Positions 35,466-46,781 of a stretch of DNA of 64,000 nt are shown here, one piece after another. The DNA comes from Tepidimonas alkaliphilus (GTDB taxonomy: Bacteria; Pseudomonadota; Gammaproteobacteria; Burkholderiales; Burkholderiaceae_C): NCBI RefSeq assembly GCF_007556595.1, contig NZ_VJNB01000005.1, positions 1 to 64,000 on the forward strand, in the 5' to 3' direction. Positions within the stretch are counted from its first letter, which is position 1, and each line of letters starts with the position of its first letter. A program made the translations under genes and the position numbers. Below the pieces are notes generated by a model. That model searched no databases. It saw only the letters and a list, made by a program, of their open reading frames with translations, and had not been told where the DNA came from.

Positions 35466-35481
35466 TTGACGTTAACGTCAA
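35466..35481. promoter_or_regulatory. Perfect 16-bp palindrome, candidate operator of the dehydrogenase gene
   Basis: TTGACGTTAACGTCAA is a perfect inverted repeat ending 26 bases before the dehydrogenase ATG, with an extra TTGACG half at 35460-35465 directly before it. The ACGTnnACGT core resembles operators described for MerR-family regulators of branched-chain amino acid and acyl-CoA degradation (LiuR type). The downstream gene encodes a 3-hydroxyacyl-CoA dehydrogenase-like enzyme, which fits. The regulator is not in the window, so the assignment is inference. Confidence 0.6.
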
Positions 35482-35507
35482 GTCACAGCTTATTCGAGGA
35501 GCTCTCG

Positions 35508-36266
35508 ATGGACATTGCTGGCAAGGTCTTCATCGTCACCGGCGGCGCCTCCGGCCTTGGCGAAGGCACGGCGCGCAGGCTGGCCGCGCAGGGCGGTCGC
35601 GTCGTCATCGCCGACTTGCAAGAAGAACGTGGTCGCGCCGTGGCCGCCGAAATCGGCGCCACCTTCGTGCGCTGCGACGTCACGACCGAAGCGGACGCCC
35701 AAAACGCGGTGGATCAGGCGCTGACGCAGGGCAAGCTCGTGGGCCTGGTCAACTGCGCCGGCATCGCGCCGGCGCAGCGCACCGTTGGCAAGAGCGGCCC
35801 GCATGACCTGGCGCTGTTCAGCAAAGTGATTCAGGTCAACCTCATCGGCACCTTCAACATGATCCGGCTGGCCGCAGCGGCCATGAGCGTCAACGAACCC
35901 GAGCCCACCGGCGAGCGTGGCGTGATCGTCTCCACCGCCTCGGTGGCGGCCTTTGAAGGCCAGATTGGCCAGGCCGCCTACAGCGCCTCCAAAGGCGGCG
36001 TGGTGAGCATGACGCTGCCGATCGCGCGCGACCTGGCGCAGGTTGGCATCCGCAACATGACGATCGCCCCCGGCATCTTTGGCACGCCGATGTTGTTCGG
36101 GATGCCCCCAAGCGTGCAAGAAGCGCTGGCGGCCTCAGTGCCGTTTCCCTCTCGCCTCGGTCGGCCCGAGGATTTTGCCCGGCTGGTTGAGCACATCATT
36201 GAAAATGACATGCTCAACGGCGAAGTCATCCGACTGGACGGCGCGATCCGCCTGCCGCCGCGCTGA
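35508..36266 (+). CDS. Short-chain dehydrogenase, 3-hydroxyacyl-CoA dehydrogenase type 2 (HSD10-like)
   Basis: The 252-residue protein is a classical SDR. The NAD loop is '[20 protein letters not shown]' (TGxxxGxG). '[13 protein letters not shown]' (NAG variant) is followed by catalytic Ser in '[20 protein letters not shown]' and the Tyr/Lys in '[20 protein letters not shown]'. The C-terminal '[20 protein letters not shown]' and '[15 protein letters not shown]' match the HSD17B10/2-methyl-3-hydroxybutyryl-CoA dehydrogenase branch, which acts in isoleucine and fatty-acid degradation. GGAG precedes the ATG at 35508. The palindrome just upstream suggests induction by a degradation intermediate. 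No other pathway genes are adjacent. Confidence 0.9.
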   Translation: MDIAGKVFIVTGGASGLGEGTARRLAAQGGRVVIADLQEERGRAVAAEIGATFVRCDVTTEADAQNAVDQALTQGKLVGLVNCAGIAPAQRTVGKSGPHDLALFSKVIQVNLIGTFNMIRLAAAAMSVNEPEPTGERGVIVSTASVAAFEGQIGQAAYSASKGGVVSMTLPIARDLAQVGIRNMTIAPGIFGTPMLFGMPPSVQEALAASVPFPSRLGRPEDFARLVEHIIENDMLNGEVIRLDGAIRLPPR

Positions 36267-36361
36267 TCCAGCCTACGCCGCAGCGGCAGCGTGCGATTGA
36301 CCCAGCTTGGCCAGCGCCGTGGCAGCCGACGGCCCGTTAGCGGCGACCTATACTTTTGCGT

Positions 36362-37942
36362 ATGGGCAGCCCGGCCTCCACCCCTCAAGAAATTGCGCGC
36401 GAAGCGGTACGCCTGCTGGCGGCGCGACGGCTGCCGCCCACGCCCGACAACTTCCAGGCCGCCTACCACGAGGTGGCCGGCACGCGCCCGCTGCAGCCCT
36501 TCCCTTTGGCGCAGCTGCGCCAAATCGGCCAAGCGTTGCCGGAGCGCACGCCAGCCCAACTGCGCTTCAAAACGTTGTTCAACCGGGCGGTGACGCGCCA
36601 CAGTTGGGACGATCTCGAAAAACTGCTGGTGCAACACCTCGGCGCCGCCTCGTCCCCCCCTCCTCCAAGTGCGACGCCCCCTGCAACGGCGCAGCCGCCC
36701 GACTCTGCCGAGCCCGCGCCCCATGCCGACGAAAAGGCAGCCTCGATCCCGATCAGCCCCGACATCGCCGAGCCCGCTGCGCGCGTCATCGACTTGACGC
36801 TGCCTTTAGTGGCTGCCGATGATGCCCGCCTGCGCGAAATGGGCGAAGAGCTGGTGCGCTACCTGCGGCTGGAGCAGCATCACGCCCCCACCCTGCGCCG
36901 CATGCTGGCCGACTACGCATTCCGGCTCTCCTTCGGGGTGGATGAGCAGCTCGGCGTGCGTGAGGCGCTGCTGGGTCTGCTGCGGCAGGTGTTGGAGCAC
37001 ATCGACGCCATCAGCCCCGACAACCCCTGGCTGCGCCAGCAGCTGCAAGCCTTGGTGCAAGCCGCCCAACCGCCGCTGTCGCAGCGCCGGCTGGAAGATT
37101 TGCAAGCCCGGCTCAAAGACGTGATCGTCAAGCAGGCCGAGGCGCGCGAACAAACAGTGCGGGCGCAGGAGCTGATGCGCCAGACTTTGGCTACTTTTCT
37201 GGAGCGGCTGGCGCAAACCGCCGTCAGCACCGGTCAGTATCAAGCCAAATTTGAAGCTTGCGCGCAGGCGCTGGAGCGCGCCCAGAGCCTGGCCGACATG
37301 GCTCCGGTGGTGCAGGATGCCATCCAAACCGCCCGCGCCTTTGCCACCGACACGCAGCGCGTGGTGGCTGAGCTGACCGAGCTGCGCGATCGCGCCGACC
37401 GCGCCGAAGCCGAGGTTCAGCGGCTGCGGCGCGAGTTGGATCAGATGGCTGAGCTGGTCACGCACGACCTGCTGACCGGGGTGCTCAACCGCAAGGGGCT
37501 GGAAAACGCCATCGACCGCGAAACCCACCGCGCCGAGCGCACCGGCACGCGTGTCTGCATCGCGCTATTGGATGTGGATGATTTCAAGCGCCTCAATGAC
37601 ACCTTGGGACACCTGGCCGGGGATGCGGCGCTGAAGCATTTGGCCGACGTGGCGCGGCGCAGCCTGCGGCCTCAGGACACCGTTGGCCGCTACGGGGGCG
37701 AAGAATTCATCATCGTGCTGCCCGACACCACGCCGGATGAAGCTGCCGCGGTGGTGCAGCGCCTGCAGCGCGACCTCAGCGCCCACCTCTTCCTGCACGG
37801 CGAGCAGCCGGTGCTGATCACGTTCAGCGCTGGCGTGACCGAATTGCGCCCCGGCGAGCCGGTGGCCAACGCCATCGCGCGCGCGGACCAGGCGATGTAC
37901 CGCGCCAAGCGAGCCGGCAAAAACCGCGTGATGCAAGCATGA
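36362..37942 (+). CDS. Diguanylate cyclase (GGDEF domain, GGEEF motif)
   Basis: The 526-residue cytoplasmic protein ends in a GGDEF domain (about residues 360-520) with the active-site GGEEF at 445-449 ('DTVGRYGGEEFIIVLPDTTP'). An RxxD inhibitory site (RPQD) lies five residues before it, so it should make c-di-GMP with product feedback. The N-terminal ~350 residues hold no membrane helix. They contain a Pro-rich stretch near 95-130 and long helical/coiled-coil segments ('TELRDRADRAEAEVQRLRRE') leading into GGDEF. The input domain is not a family I recognise. I chose ATG 36362 over a TTG six bases upstream. The stop overlaps the next start (ATGA), so it heads a coupled three-gene set. Confidence 0.92.
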   Translation: MGSPASTPQEIAREAVRLLAARRLPPTPDNFQAAYHEVAGTRPLQPFPLAQLRQIGQALPERTPAQLRFKTLFNRAVTRHSWDDLEKLLVQHLGAASSPPPPSATPPATAQPPDSAEPAPHADEKAASIPISPDIAEPAARVIDLTLPLVAADDARLREMGEELVRYLRLEQHHAPTLRRMLADYAFRLSFGVDEQLGVREALLGLLRQVLEHIDAISPDNPWLRQQLQALVQAAQPPLSQRRLEDLQARLKDVIVKQAEAREQTVRAQELMRQTLATFLERLAQTAVSTGQYQAKFEACAQALERAQSLADMAPVVQDAIQTARAFATDTQRVVAELTELRDRADRAEAEVQRLRRELDQMAELVTHDLLTGVLNRKGLENAIDRETHRAERTGTRVCIALLDVDDFKRLNDTLGHLAGDAALKHLADVARRSLRPQDTVGRYGGEEFIIVLPDTTPDEAAAVVQRLQRDLSAHLFLHGEQPVLITFSAGVTELRPGEPVANAIARADQAMYRAKRAGKNRVMQA

Positions 37943-38928
37943 ACCTCCAGCGGCGCGCCTGGCTGCGCTGCGTGGCCCTCGGGGGTAGCGCGGCGGGGTT
38001 GGCTGCAGCCCTGTCGGGCTGCGGGCGCGAGCCGGCGCTGACCGTGGCCTACCACCCCTGGCCCGGCTATGCGCCGCTGCATCTGGCCGACAGCCTAGGC
38101 TGGTGGGACGACGGGCAACTGCGCAGCTTGCCCACAGCTTCAGCCACCGCGTCGCACGCCGCGCTGGCTGAAGGTCGGGCGCAAGTGGCCGCGTTAACGC
38201 TGGATGAAGTGCTGCTGGCGCACGCTCAGGGGCTGGCACTGCGCGTGGTGGGCCTGCTCAACCTTTCGCACGGCGCAGATGTGGTGCTGGCGCGAGCAGG
38301 CTTTGAGCATCCAGCGCGCTGGCGTGGCGCCCGCCTCGGTCGTGAGGCCGGCGCGCTCGGCGAATTGATGGCCCTGAGCTGGCTGGAGTACGCCGATCTT
38401 GGCGTGCACGACGTGCAGATGCTGACGGTGCGGCCAGACGAGCACGAACGCGCTTTCATGGACGGCTCGGTCGATCTGCTCGTCACCTACGAACCCGTGG
38501 CCACCCGGCTGCGAGCGCTGGGAGCGCGGCGGTTGTTTGACAGCAGCCAGTTGCCGGCGCAGCGTCCGATTGCCGACGTGCTGGCAGCGCACACCGGCGC
38601 GTTGCGGCGCCAGCCGCGCGCGCTGCGCCGCTTGCTGCGACACACGTTCCAGGCCCAGAGCCACTTGCTGAAGCTGCCGGTGGATGCGCGCCTGCGGCTG
38701 GCTCCCTGGCTCGGGGTGGCGCCCGCGCAAGTGATGGCCACGTTTCGCGGGTTGCGCCTGACGCGCTGGCACGACAACCGCCATTGGCTGATGGGCCACC
38801 CCGCGCCGCTGCAGCAAGCCGCCGAATCGTTGGCCCGCTTTCTGTTCGGTGTTGGCTTGCTGCCCCATCCCCGGGTCGCCCCCGAGCTGATCAGCCCCGA
38901 CGCGCTGCCGGCGCAGGATCCGCCATGA
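37939..38928 (+). CDS. NMT1/SsuA-type substrate-binding lipoprotein without a transporter
   Basis: The 329-residue protein starts with 'RRAWLRCVALGGSAAGLAAA' and a lipobox LSGC (Cys near residue 28). The NMT1/TauA-like binding fold follows: 'LTVAYHPWPGYAPLHLADSL', 'AALAEGRAQVAALTLDEVLL' and 'ARLGREAGALGELMALSWLE'. Such proteins normally feed ABC importers for nitrate, sulfonates or thiamine precursors, but no permease or ATPase gene is present. Instead it overlaps by 4 bases the diguanylate cyclase before it and the GGDEF-EAL protein after it. This suggests a ligand sensor subunit for c-di-GMP signalling. The ligand is unknown. Confidence 0.87.
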   Translation: MNLQRRAWLRCVALGGSAAGLAAALSGCGREPALTVAYHPWPGYAPLHLADSLGWWDDGQLRSLPTASATASHAALAEGRAQVAALTLDEVLLAHAQGLALRVVGLLNLSHGADVVLARAGFEHPARWRGARLGREAGALGELMALSWLEYADLGVHDVQMLTVRPDEHERAFMDGSVDLLVTYEPVATRLRALGARRLFDSSQLPAQRPIADVLAAHTGALRRQPRALRRLLRHTFQAQSHLLKLPVDARLRLAPWLGVAPAQVMATFRGLRLTRWHDNRHWLMGHPAPLQQAAESLARFLFGVGLLPHPRVAPELISPDALPAQDPP

Positions 38929-41693
38929 ACCGCGCGACGCTGCCCCGCCGGGCAATGTTCGCCCTCGCCGCGACCTGCGCCTGGACACTGCTGGGTCTGA
39001 CGCCGCGCGCCGCCCGCGCCGACCCCGACGAGCTGCGCATCGGCGTGCTGGCCTACCGCCCGCGGGAGGTGGAAGAGCGCGCCTGGGCGGCCGTGCTGCA
39101 AGCGTTGCAGCGCCGGCTGCCGAACCTTCGGTTACAAGCTCGGATCCTGGATTTTCCGGCGCTGGATGCGGCGGTGCGGGCGCGCGAGCTGGACGTGGTC
39201 ATCACCAACCCTGGCCATTACGTGGCGCTGCGCTACAGCGAGGGCCTAAGCAACGCGCTGGCCACGGTGTGGCGGCGCCGCAACGGCGTCGTCACCGAAG
39301 CCTTTGGCGGCACGGTGGTCGTGCGCGCCGACAGCACGCTGCAGCGCTGGGAAGATTTGCGCCGTCGGCGCGTCGGGGTGCCGCACGAGGAATCCTTGGC
39401 CGGCTGGCACCTGCAGCGCTTTGAGCTGCGTCGCCGCGGCCTGGCCGACGACGACATCGAATGGGTGCGCATCGGCATGCCGCAAGACAACGTGGTGCTG
39501 GCGGTGCTGCACGGCCAAGTGGAGGCGGGTTTCGTGCGCGACGGCGTGCTCGAAGCCCTGCAAGCCAGTGGCCGCATTCCGGCGGGCCAGTTGCGTGTGC
39601 TGCAGCCGCAGACCTTGCCTGGCTACCCGGTGGCGGTGAGCACCCCCTTGGTGCCCGAGTGGCCGGTGGCGGTCTTGCCCAGCGTGGACGACGATACCCG
39701 GCGCCTGCTGATGTTGGCCCTGCTGCAACTGCACGACGACCCCGCGCTGCAGCAGGGGGAGCTGGCCGGCTTCGTGCCGCCGCAAAACTACGCCGCGGTG
39801 GAGCTGGTGCTGCGTGAGCTGCGCGTGCGCCCCTTTGGCGTGCCGCAACTGACTTGGCGCGAAACCTTGGAGCGCCACGCCGCCGCGCTGGCCGCCGCCA
39901 CCGCGGGGATGCTGGCGCTGCTCATCGGGGTGGCGGTGCTGGGGGCGCAACGACGCCGTGTGCGCCAGGCGCTGCGCGACAAGTCGGCCTTGCTGGAGGA
40001 GCTGGCCATCACCGCCAAGACCTTTGAAAGCAGCCAGGGCGTGCTGATCACCGACGCGGCGGGCCGCATCGTGCGGGTCAATCAGGCGTTTCAGGCTATC
40101 ACGGGTTACACAGCCAGCGAGGCCCTGGGCCGCACGCCAGGCGAGCTGCTGCGCTCGGGCCGGCAAGACACGGCGTTTTACCGCGCCATGTGGCAAGCGC
40201 TTGCCGAGCGCGGTTACTGGGAGGGCGAAATCTGGAACCGCCGCAAAGACGGCGGCATTTACCCCGAATGGCTCACCATCAGCGCCGTCACCGACGCCCA
40301 CGGCCAGGTGCGCCACTATGTGGCGATCTTCGCCGACATCAGCTGGCGCAAACAGGCCGAGGCGCAGATCGAAAATCTGGCCTTTTTCGACCCGCTGACC
40401 GGGCTGGCCAACCGCCGCTTGCTGCTGGATCGGCTGCAGCAAGCCGTGCACCAGGCGCGCCGCAGCGCTCGCTGGGGCGCGCTGCTGTTTTTGGATCTGG
40501 ATCATTTCAAAACCATCAACGACACGCACGGCCATGACGTGGGTGACGCCGTGCTGCGCGCGCTGGGCGAGCGCCTCCGCGCCACCCTGCGCGAGCAAGA
40601 CACCCCCGGGCGTTTGGGCGGCGACGAATTCCTGGTGCTGCTGCCGCCCTCCTGGACATGCCGAGACGAAGCGGCGCTGGCTGCGCGCGTTGTGGCGGAC
40701 AAGCTGGCCGCCGCGCTGCGCCAACCCGTGCTGCATCAAGACCGCCAGCTGGCGTTGACGCTCAGCATCGGCATCGCGCTCTACGGCGACGCCCCGGTCG
40801 AAGCCACAGAGCTGCTCAAGGCCGCCGATCTGGCCATGTATAGCGTCAAGCAGGCCGGGCGCAATGGCGTGGCTTTCTTCGACCCCGAGATGGAAGCCGC
40901 GGTGCGCCAGCGTCACCAGCTGCAACTGGAGCTGGCGCGGGCGATCGACACCGGCGCCTTGCAGCTCTACCTGCAGCCCCAGGTGGACGCGGGCGGGCGG
41001 CTGCTGGGCGCCGAAGCGCTGGTGCGCTGGCCGCGTGAAGACGGCACCCTGATGGCGCCCGGGTCGTTTATTCCACTGGCCGAAGAAACCGGCCTGATCG
41101 TGCCGCTGGGCAACGCGGTCTTGCAGCAGGCTGCCGCCTTGTTGCAGCGCTGGCAAAGTGAGGCAGCGCTGGCGGGGCTGCGCCTGTCGGTCAACGTTAG
41201 CGCCCGCCAGTTCCGCGATCCTCAGCTGGCCGAACACGTGCGACAGGTCATCGAGCAACACCGCATCCCACCCCAACTGTTGGAGTTGGAAATCACCGAA
41301 TCGGTCTTTCTCGGCGACCTGGAGGCCGCACGCCGCACGCTGCAGGCGCTGGACGCGCTGGGCGTGTCGCTGGCGCTGGACGATTTCGGCACCGGATACT
41401 CCTCGCTGGCGTATCTGGCCGAGCTGCCGTTTGACACCATCAAAATCGACCAACGGTTTGTGGCGCGTCTGGGCCAGCACAGCCGTCAGGATGAAGCCAT
41501 CATCACCACCATCATCGCGCTCGGACGCCAACTTCAAATGCAGGTGTTGGCCGAAGGGGTGGAAACCGAAGATCAGGAGCGCTACCTGCTGCACCACGGC
41601 TGCCATGGACTGCAGGGCTACCGCTACGGACGCCCCATGCCGGTGGGGCAATTCGAAGCGCTGGCGCGCGCGCAGCCGACGCCACCGGCCTGA
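38925..41693 (+). CDS. PhnD-like sensor / PAS / GGDEF / EAL membrane protein
   Basis: The 922-residue protein has a signal-like N-terminus (residues 8-32) and a periplasmic PhnD-type binding domain of about 35-310 ('ELRIGVLAYRPREVEERAWA', 'DVVITNPGHYVALRYSEGLS', 'RRRRVGVPHEESLAGWHLQR'). A membrane helix lies near 317-345, and a PAS domain covers about 355-475. The GGDEF domain (480-655) has an intact GGDEF near residue 565. The EAL domain (665-915) has 'LGAEALVRWPRED', 'DDFGTGYSSLAYLAELPFDT' and 'LAEGVETEDQ'. Both catalytic signatures are kept, so it could make or degrade c-di-GMP, with EAL activity the likelier output. The start ATG overlaps the binding-protein stop (ATGA). Confidence 0.92.
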   Translation: MNRATLPRRAMFALAATCAWTLLGLTPRAARADPDELRIGVLAYRPREVEERAWAAVLQALQRRLPNLRLQARILDFPALDAAVRARELDVVITNPGHYVALRYSEGLSNALATVWRRRNGVVTEAFGGTVVVRADSTLQRWEDLRRRRVGVPHEESLAGWHLQRFELRRRGLADDDIEWVRIGMPQDNVVLAVLHGQVEAGFVRDGVLEALQASGRIPAGQLRVLQPQTLPGYPVAVSTPLVPEWPVAVLPSVDDDTRRLLMLALLQLHDDPALQQGELAGFVPPQNYAAVELVLRELRVRPFGVPQLTWRETLERHAAALAAATAGMLALLIGVAVLGAQRRRVRQALRDKSALLEELAITAKTFESSQGVLITDAAGRIVRVNQAFQAITGYTASEALGRTPGELLRSGRQDTAFYRAMWQALAERGYWEGEIWNRRKDGGIYPEWLTISAVTDAHGQVRHYVAIFADISWRKQAEAQIENLAFFDPLTGLANRRLLLDRLQQAVHQARRSARWGALLFLDLDHFKTINDTHGHDVGDAVLRALGERLRATLREQDTPGRLGGDEFLVLLPPSWTCRDEAALAARVVADKLAAALRQPVLHQDRQLALTLSIGIALYGDAPVEATELLKAADLAMYSVKQAGRNGVAFFDPEMEAAVRQRHQLQLELARAIDTGALQLYLQPQVDAGGRLLGAEALVRWPREDGTLMAPGSFIPLAEETGLIVPLGNAVLQQAAALLQRWQSEAALAGLRLSVNVSARQFRDPQLAEHVRQVIEQHRIPPQLLELEITESVFLGDLEAARRTLQALDALGVSLALDDFGTGYSSLAYLAELPFDTIKIDQRFVARLGQHSRQDEAIITTIIALGRQLQMQVLAEGVETEDQERYLLHHGCHGLQGYRYGRPMPVGQFEALARAQPTPPA

Positions 41694-41726
41694 GCTTGGC
41701 GCCGGCACGCGGCGGCTTGCGGCGTC

Positions 41727-43679
41727 ATGCCGGACAATGCGGGTGTGAGCATCCCGCCATCGTTCCTTCAGGAGTTGCTGGCGCGCACCGATGTGGTGGA
41801 GGTCATCGGGCGCCACGTGGCGCTGCGCAAAAGCGGCGCCAACTACTTGGGGCTGTGCCCCTTTCACCAGGAAAAGACCCCTTCTTTTACGGTCAGCCCG
41901 AGCAAACAGTTCTACCACTGCTTCGGCTGCGGCGCGCACGGCAACGCGATTGATTTCCTGATGGCGCACACCGGCGCCACCTTCCGCGAGGCGGTGCACG
42001 ATTTGGCCGCCCAGCTCGGGCTGACGGTGCCGCAAGACGAACGCTCTCCTCAAGAACGGGCTCGCGAAGCGGCCCTGCGGCGTGCGCAACAGTCACTGAC
42101 CGAGCTGATGGCCCAAGCCGCGCGCGCCTACCGCGCGCAGCTCAAGGCCAGCCCGCGCGCCATCGACTATCTCAAAAGCCGCGGCCTCACCGGCGAAATC
42201 GCCAAAACCTACGGCCTGGGCTACGCCCCGGCGCAATGGCGGTTTTTGTCCACCGTGTTTGCCGACTATTCGGATGCCCGGCTGGTCGAATGCGGCCTGG
42301 TCATCGAGGGTGACGGCGAGCAGGGGCGACGCCACGACCGCTTTCGCGACCGCATCATGTTTCCGATCCGCAACGTCAAAGGCGACGTAATCGGCTTTGG
42401 CGGACGCGTGCTCGACGGCGGCGAGCCCAAATACCTCAACTCGCCGGAAACCCCTCTGTTTCACAAAGGCGAGGAACTCTACGGCCTCTATGAGGCCCGC
42501 AGCGCCATCCGCCAGGCCGGCTGCGCGCTGGTGGTGGAGGGCTACATGGACGTAGTGGCGCTGGCGCAGCTGGGCCTGGGTCACGCCGTGGCCACCCTGG
42601 GCACCGCCTGCACGCCGCAGCACGTGCGCAAGCTGCTGCGCTTCACCGACGACGTGGTGTTTGCCTTCGACGGCGACGCCGCCGGACGGCGCGCCGCGCA
42701 GCGGGCGCTCAGCGCAGCCCTGCCCTGGGCCAGCGACACGCGGCGTTTTCGTTTTCTCTTTCTGCCCCCCGAGCATGACCCTGACAGTTTCATCCGCGCC
42801 CACGGCGCGCAGGCCATGACCGCCGCGTTGGCTGAGGCCACACCGCTGAGCCGCTTCGTGCTGGAGGTGGCCGCCCAAGGCTGCGACCTGGCCACCGCCG
42901 AAGGCCGCGCGCGCGCCACCGCGCAGGCGCGCCCATTGTGGCAGGCGCTGCCCGAAGGGGCGCTGAAGCGCCAGCTCCTGCATGAGCTGGCCGATTTGGC
43001 CGGGCTGGACGTGCGCGAATTGCAACAGCTCTGGGATGATGCCCAGCCCACCGCGCGCGGATCGGGGCCCGCCGGCCGCTCATCGCTCCCGCCGGGGGCG
43101 GGGCGCGCCGCCACTGCCGCGTGGACGCCCGCGCCCACTGCGCCCCGCGCCACGGCCCCAGGGGCGCAGGCAAGCCCGCTGCCGCCGTCCGGCCCCCGCA
43201 CGGCGCAGGCGCAACGCGCCGCGCGGGGCTGGCTAAATCGCAACGACCGCATCGCCCGGCTGGTGCTAACCACGCCGCAAGCGTGGGAGTGGCTCACCGC
43301 CGACGACCACGCCTTGCTGGCGCAGCAGCCGCCGCCGCACGGCCCGCTGTTTGCCTGGTTGGAAGCCCAGTGGCTGGAGCACGGCGCTCAGCCCTGGGCG
43401 GTGCTGCGCGAGGGGCTGCGCGGCCAGCCCTTCGAAGCCTTGGCGCTGGCGCTTTACGATAGCGCCTGGGCCCTGGCCCGCCCAGCCGAGGATGCCCCCG
43501 AGCTGTCCGAGCTGCGACACGAGCTGCGCGAACTGTTGCGCCGACTGCGCATCGAACACCTCAAAGCTCAAGAAACCGAATGGTTGGCGCGCAGCCAACA
43601 TGACCCCACGGCGTTGCAACACTACCGCCGTGTTCAGGCTGAACGTTTAGCGCTGCAAGAAAAAGGTGAAACGGTATAA
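41727..43679 (+). CDS. dnaG: DNA primase
   Basis: The 650-residue primase starts replication primers. The zinc-binding domain is visible as 'CPFHQEKTPSFTVSPSKQFY' followed by 'HCFGCGAHGNAIDF' (residues ~40-75). The catalytic core has 'FRDRIMFPIRNVKGDVIGFG' and the Toprim motifs 'LVVEGYMDVVAL' and 'FAFDGDAAGRRAAQRAL'. A Pro/Ala-rich linker near residues 435-490 precedes the C-terminal DnaB-interacting helices. ATG 41727 is used; a GTG six codons downstream is a possible alternative. rpoD follows, the standard macromolecular-synthesis order, but rpsU is not directly upstream. Confidence 0.96.
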   Translation: MPDNAGVSIPPSFLQELLARTDVVEVIGRHVALRKSGANYLGLCPFHQEKTPSFTVSPSKQFYHCFGCGAHGNAIDFLMAHTGATFREAVHDLAAQLGLTVPQDERSPQERAREAALRRAQQSLTELMAQAARAYRAQLKASPRAIDYLKSRGLTGEIAKTYGLGYAPAQWRFLSTVFADYSDARLVECGLVIEGDGEQGRRHDRFRDRIMFPIRNVKGDVIGFGGRVLDGGEPKYLNSPETPLFHKGEELYGLYEARSAIRQAGCALVVEGYMDVVALAQLGLGHAVATLGTACTPQHVRKLLRFTDDVVFAFDGDAAGRRAAQRALSAALPWASDTRRFRFLFLPPEHDPDSFIRAHGAQAMTAALAEATPLSRFVLEVAAQGCDLATAEGRARATAQARPLWQALPEGALKRQLLHELADLAGLDVRELQQLWDDAQPTARGSGPAGRSSLPPGAGRAATAAWTPAPTAPRATAPGAQASPLPPSGPRTAQAQRAARGWLNRNDRIARLVLTTPQAWEWLTADDHALLAQQPPPHGPLFAWLEAQWLEHGAQPWAVLREGLRGQPFEALALALYDSAWALARPAEDAPELSELRHELRELLRRLRIEHLKAQETEWLARSQHDPTALQHYRRVQAERLALQEKGETV

Positions 43680-43680
43680 T
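43675..43680 (+). promoter_or_regulatory. Possible -10 box for rpoD at the end of dnaG
   Basis: A perfect TATAAT overlaps the dnaG stop codon (TAA at 43677-43679). No convincing -35 hexamer lies 16-18 bases upstream. It would give rpoD a leader of nearly 290 bases. In dnaG-rpoD operons internal rpoD promoters are common, so this is plausible but unproven. Confidence 0.4.
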
Positions 43681-43973
43681 GAAGAGTTTCGCCCATGCCA
43701 GCGCAGCCCGTCACGATCCATGGACGTTTGGCGCCTGCAACCGCGTGATGGGCCCTGCCCCGCTGCGCCCCGGCGGTTGCGGGGTGGCTCGGCTGCGATT
43801 TCGTCAGGGTGAACCCTTGATGCGTGTCCTTTTTGCTTGCAAAGCCGCCTCGCCAGCCCCATCTTCAAAGGGGTTGAGCGACCGTGTCCGCCCCCTCAAG
43901 GGTCGGACGGCCGGGCGTCCTGGATCCCTAGTCTTTGCTTGACCGGCTTGGAGCCGAATGGAGAGCGTTTGCC
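43681..43973 (+). other. dnaG-rpoD intergenic leader, no convincing gene
   Basis: About 290 bases separate dnaG from rpoD. A short frame (43679-43942) is open but resembles no protein and has biased composition. A GC-rich hairpin (CCCCGC 43758-43763 with GCGGGG 43779-43784) could structure an rpoD leader. Nothing else is evident. Confidence 0.5.
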
Positions 43974-46328
<2,355 letters not shown>

Positions 46329-46391
46329 CACTGATCACGGCGCCGTCAAGAAAATCGGCGGCACTTGCCGATCTGAAGAAGACGCGCTTGC

Positions 46392-46439
46392 GGGGAGGGG
46401 GCGATGCCGGTCCGCGGATCGGCGCCGCCCCTCCCCTTT
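46392..46439 (+). terminator. Terminator-like hairpin after rpoD
   Basis: A 9-bp stem (GGGGAGGGG 46392-46400 with CCCCTCCCC 46428-46436) encloses a loop that can itself pair and is followed by only three Ts. It lies 63 bases after the rpoD stop. The short T-run lowers confidence. Confidence 0.5.
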
Positions 46440-46587
46440 CGGCCCACCCGGAGTTGCCCCGTGACGACCGCCCCCGCCCTGCAGACCCGCTGATGGCGAT
46501 CTACCGCCGCGGCGATCTCGCGATGCTGATCGCGCTGGCACTGTACGCCGCCGCCTCCGTACCGATCCTGCTGCTGATGCAGCGTCC

Positions 46588-46594
46588 GAGCCTG
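46588..46594. repeat. Target-site duplication, left copy
   Basis: GAGCCTG directly precedes the left IS end and matches the copy at 48272-48278. Deleting the IS with one copy restores the MCP reading frame. Confidence 0.8.
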
Positions 46595-46615
46595 AGAAGT
46601 TGTGAAGGAATTGAA
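46595..46615 (+). repeat. Left terminal inverted repeat of the IS
   Basis: AGAAGTTGTGAAGGAATTGA reads against AGAAGGTATGAACAAATCCC from the right end. The match is good over the first ~12 bases (two mismatches) and weak beyond. Confidence 0.7.
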
Positions 46616-46781
46616 CTTTCGTGCCACCAAGCCGCAGGAGCCCTGCGCGGTGCGGTTTGCTGTGCTGCGCGTCGGCTTGGTCGAGACGGCATCAGGGTTG
46701 GCGCGATGCGCGCAGGCGCTGCACGCTGGGGCAAGGTCGCAGCCGTTGCGGCGCATGCTGCGGCAAGGGGCTGCGGCCTTG

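Noticed and set aside
39246-42089. 947-codon minus-strand frame opposite the GGDEF-EAL gene
   Set aside because: The plus strand has a complete domain series with intact catalytic motifs, so the antisense frame is a shadow.
43679-43942. Short frame of 87 codons between dnaG and rpoD
   Set aside because: No recognisable domain, no ribosome-binding site of its own, and the composition matches non-coding leader. It was described as intergenic.
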